Assembly (NCBI GenBank): GCA_019648995.1
Contig: BLXT01006771.1
Coordinates: 172,378-201,838 of the forward strand
Length of the DNA: 29,461 bases
Source of the DNA: Plakobranchus ocellatus
Taxonomy: Eukaryota > Mollusca > Gastropoda > Plakobranchidae
Direction of reading: 5' to 3'
Both the position numbers and the translations under genes were made by a program. Positions 28,281-29,461 of this stretch are shown piece by piece. Each line of letters begins with the position of its first letter. Positions within the stretch are counted from its first letter, which is position 1. The notes beneath the pieces are model-generated. The model made no database searches and was not told the DNA's origin. It was given only the letters and a program-made list of their open reading frames with translations.

Positions 28281-28281
<1 letters not shown>

Positions 28282-28360
<79 letters not shown>

Positions 28361-28376
28361 TTCTCCCTCTCTCTCT

Positions 28377-28423
<47 letters not shown>

Positions 28424-28454
28424 CCTACCTACCTATCTACCTATCTATCTATCC

Positions 28455-28515
<61 letters not shown>

Positions 28516-28520
28516 CCTCT

Positions 28521-28556
<36 letters not shown>

Positions 28557-28628
28557 TTATCTATCTATCTATCTGTCTATCTATCTATCTATCCATCTAT
28601 CTTCTATCCATCCATCTATCTTTCTTTA

Positions 28629-28676
<48 letters not shown>

Positions 28677-28677
28677 A

Positions 28678-28717
<40 letters not shown>

Positions 28718-28719
28718 CT
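28282..28719. repeat. Compound (CT)n-(ATCT)n microsatellite
   Basis: About 95 bp of CT repeat passes into about 340 bp of ATCT tetranucleotide with scattered variants (ACCT, ATCC, TTCC). Its length in the assembly may not be exact. Confidence 0.97.
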
Positions 28720-28730
28720 TTTAAAGTATT

Positions 28731-28930
28731 GAGCGGTGCCGCAGTTGGTAGGCCATTAAAGTGCGACGCGGGAAGAGACAGGATTCGACACCAAGTCTGA
28801 CCTACGAATTTTATGTGTTTCACCTGTGGTCAAGCCGTCACTAATTTTGTGGTATTATCTTACCAAAGTCTTATAATCAAAATTCGTCAAAAGTTAAGAT
28901 CGCAAGGAAAGCAAAGGGTAACTAACTACC
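28731..28930 (+). repeat. tRNA-derived SINE-like element next to the ATCT array
   Basis: A-box-like GGTGCCGCAGTTGGTAGGCC (28735-28754) and B-box-like GGATTCGACACC (28781-28792), followed by AAGTCTGACCTACGAATTTT. The spacing is tRNA-like. The 3' part contains the direct-repeat copy at 28903-28922. Confidence 0.55.
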
Positions 28931-29461
28931 TTATAATACTGCCGGCCAAAGAAGAAAAATCATAAACTTTGTTTTGGTCATTAATTTGATTTTTTAATTA
29001 AGTACGTAACGCATTCTTCTCTCTTTTTTTTTCGCTCTTATTGAATTAGCTTGATCACAAAAATAGTATATTAAAAAAAAGCACATACGACCTTCATAAA
29101 TTTTTCAAATTCATGTTATTAAAAACCATTTTTATCACTTTCCATTTTTCCGAATGAGAAGCCTAATTAGCTTTGCTAAGAATTTTTAAAAACATGTATT
29201 AATTGCTTTTTTATGTATTTCAAATAAATAAACGCATAATGATATAGATATATAAATATACAATTATATTATGTTTCGTACGCATGTGAATAAAGAAATT
29301 GCACATAGCATAGGTAATTAAATATCTAATTTAATTATTTTGTTGTTGTTGTTGTTGTTATTTTTCTTTAAAAATAAATATGATTAAGCTTAATATGGCA
29401 CTTTTTCAAAGTATTTATTTTACAATAAAACACTAATGAAGCGATAAAGTTTTGTTGTTGT
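28931..29461. other. AT-rich right end
   Basis: No gene seen. A (TTG)n run lies at 29340-29359 and another begins at the window end (29452). Confidence 0.6.

Larger units (their letters stand above)
26516..28281. other. Non-coding right-hand region with weak promoter-like motifs
   Basis: No exon recognised. It holds a GC box TGGGCGGGGAC (27045-27055), inverted CCAAT motifs at 27264-27270 (GATTGGCTCG) and about 27554 (ATTGGTTGG) that point toward the - strand gene, and an 11-bp inverted repeat at 27895/28001. Confidence 0.35.

Noticed and set aside
28282-28719. CRISPR-like or coding repeat
   Set aside because: It is a plain CT/ATCT microsatellite without spacers, in a eukaryotic genome.
26224-28800. 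Possible true tRNA genes at 26224 and 28735
   Set aside because: A- and B-box-like motifs are present but no cloverleaf with acceptor and anticodon stems can be drawn, and the spacing is wrong in the first.

Overview
The window is AT-rich animal nuclear DNA. It has short coding exons separated by introns with GT..AG ends, long 3' flanks, abundant poly-A/poly-T tracts, tRNA-derived SINE-like elements and long microsatellites (AT, AAT, GA, CT, ATCT). There is no bacterial gene organisation. The better-conserved gene has clear animal orthologues. The style of introns and repeats would fit a mollusc or another lophotrochozoan, but the sequence does not prove the taxon.

Left third (343-9452, + strand): 14 consecutive exons join without a frame break into the last 401 residues of a two-pore channel. 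It is closest to TPC2 (TPCN2), the endolysosomal cation channel. The window opens inside the gene: domain I and the 5' end lie to the left. The exons encode the EF-hand-like I-II linker, all six segments of domain II, the second pore loop with the VVNNW filter, and the C-terminal tail with its stop. Most of these exons are too short to stand out as ORFs and were found by splice-site phase plus recalled similarity to human TPC2. Phases agree at all 13 junctions.

Middle (9453-18433): a gene-poor stretch of about 9 kb. It holds the TPC2 3' UTR (several candidate poly(A) signals, the best-supported at 16010), a 9-base N run, SINE-like elements, a 55-bp tandem duplication, and dispersed copies of a short motif of about 29 bp that also occurs at 76 and 17283.

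Second gene (18434-22596, - strand, convergent with TPC2): a large last exon of 382 residues and one upstream exon of 44 residues whose phases match. The predicted protein is basic, low-complexity and coiled-coil-flanked. It carries six RPx[S/T]A pentapeptides, a style seen in cilium- and microtubule-associated proteins. I do not recognise the family. Upstream exons were not securely found.

Right end (about 22600-29461): mostly non-coding and repeat-rich, with AT, AAT, GA and CT/ATCT microsatellites (the last about 440 bp), SINE-like heads, a small inverted repeat, and weak promoter-like motifs (GC box, CCAAT) oriented toward the - strand gene.

The two genes show no functional link. Points most worth checking are the conserved Ile at the IIS4 gating-charge position of TPC2, an N-glycosylation sequon made across a splice junction with a possible poison or alternative-terminal exon in the same intron, and the RPx[S/T]A repeat protein. 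I found no convincing wholly new system.
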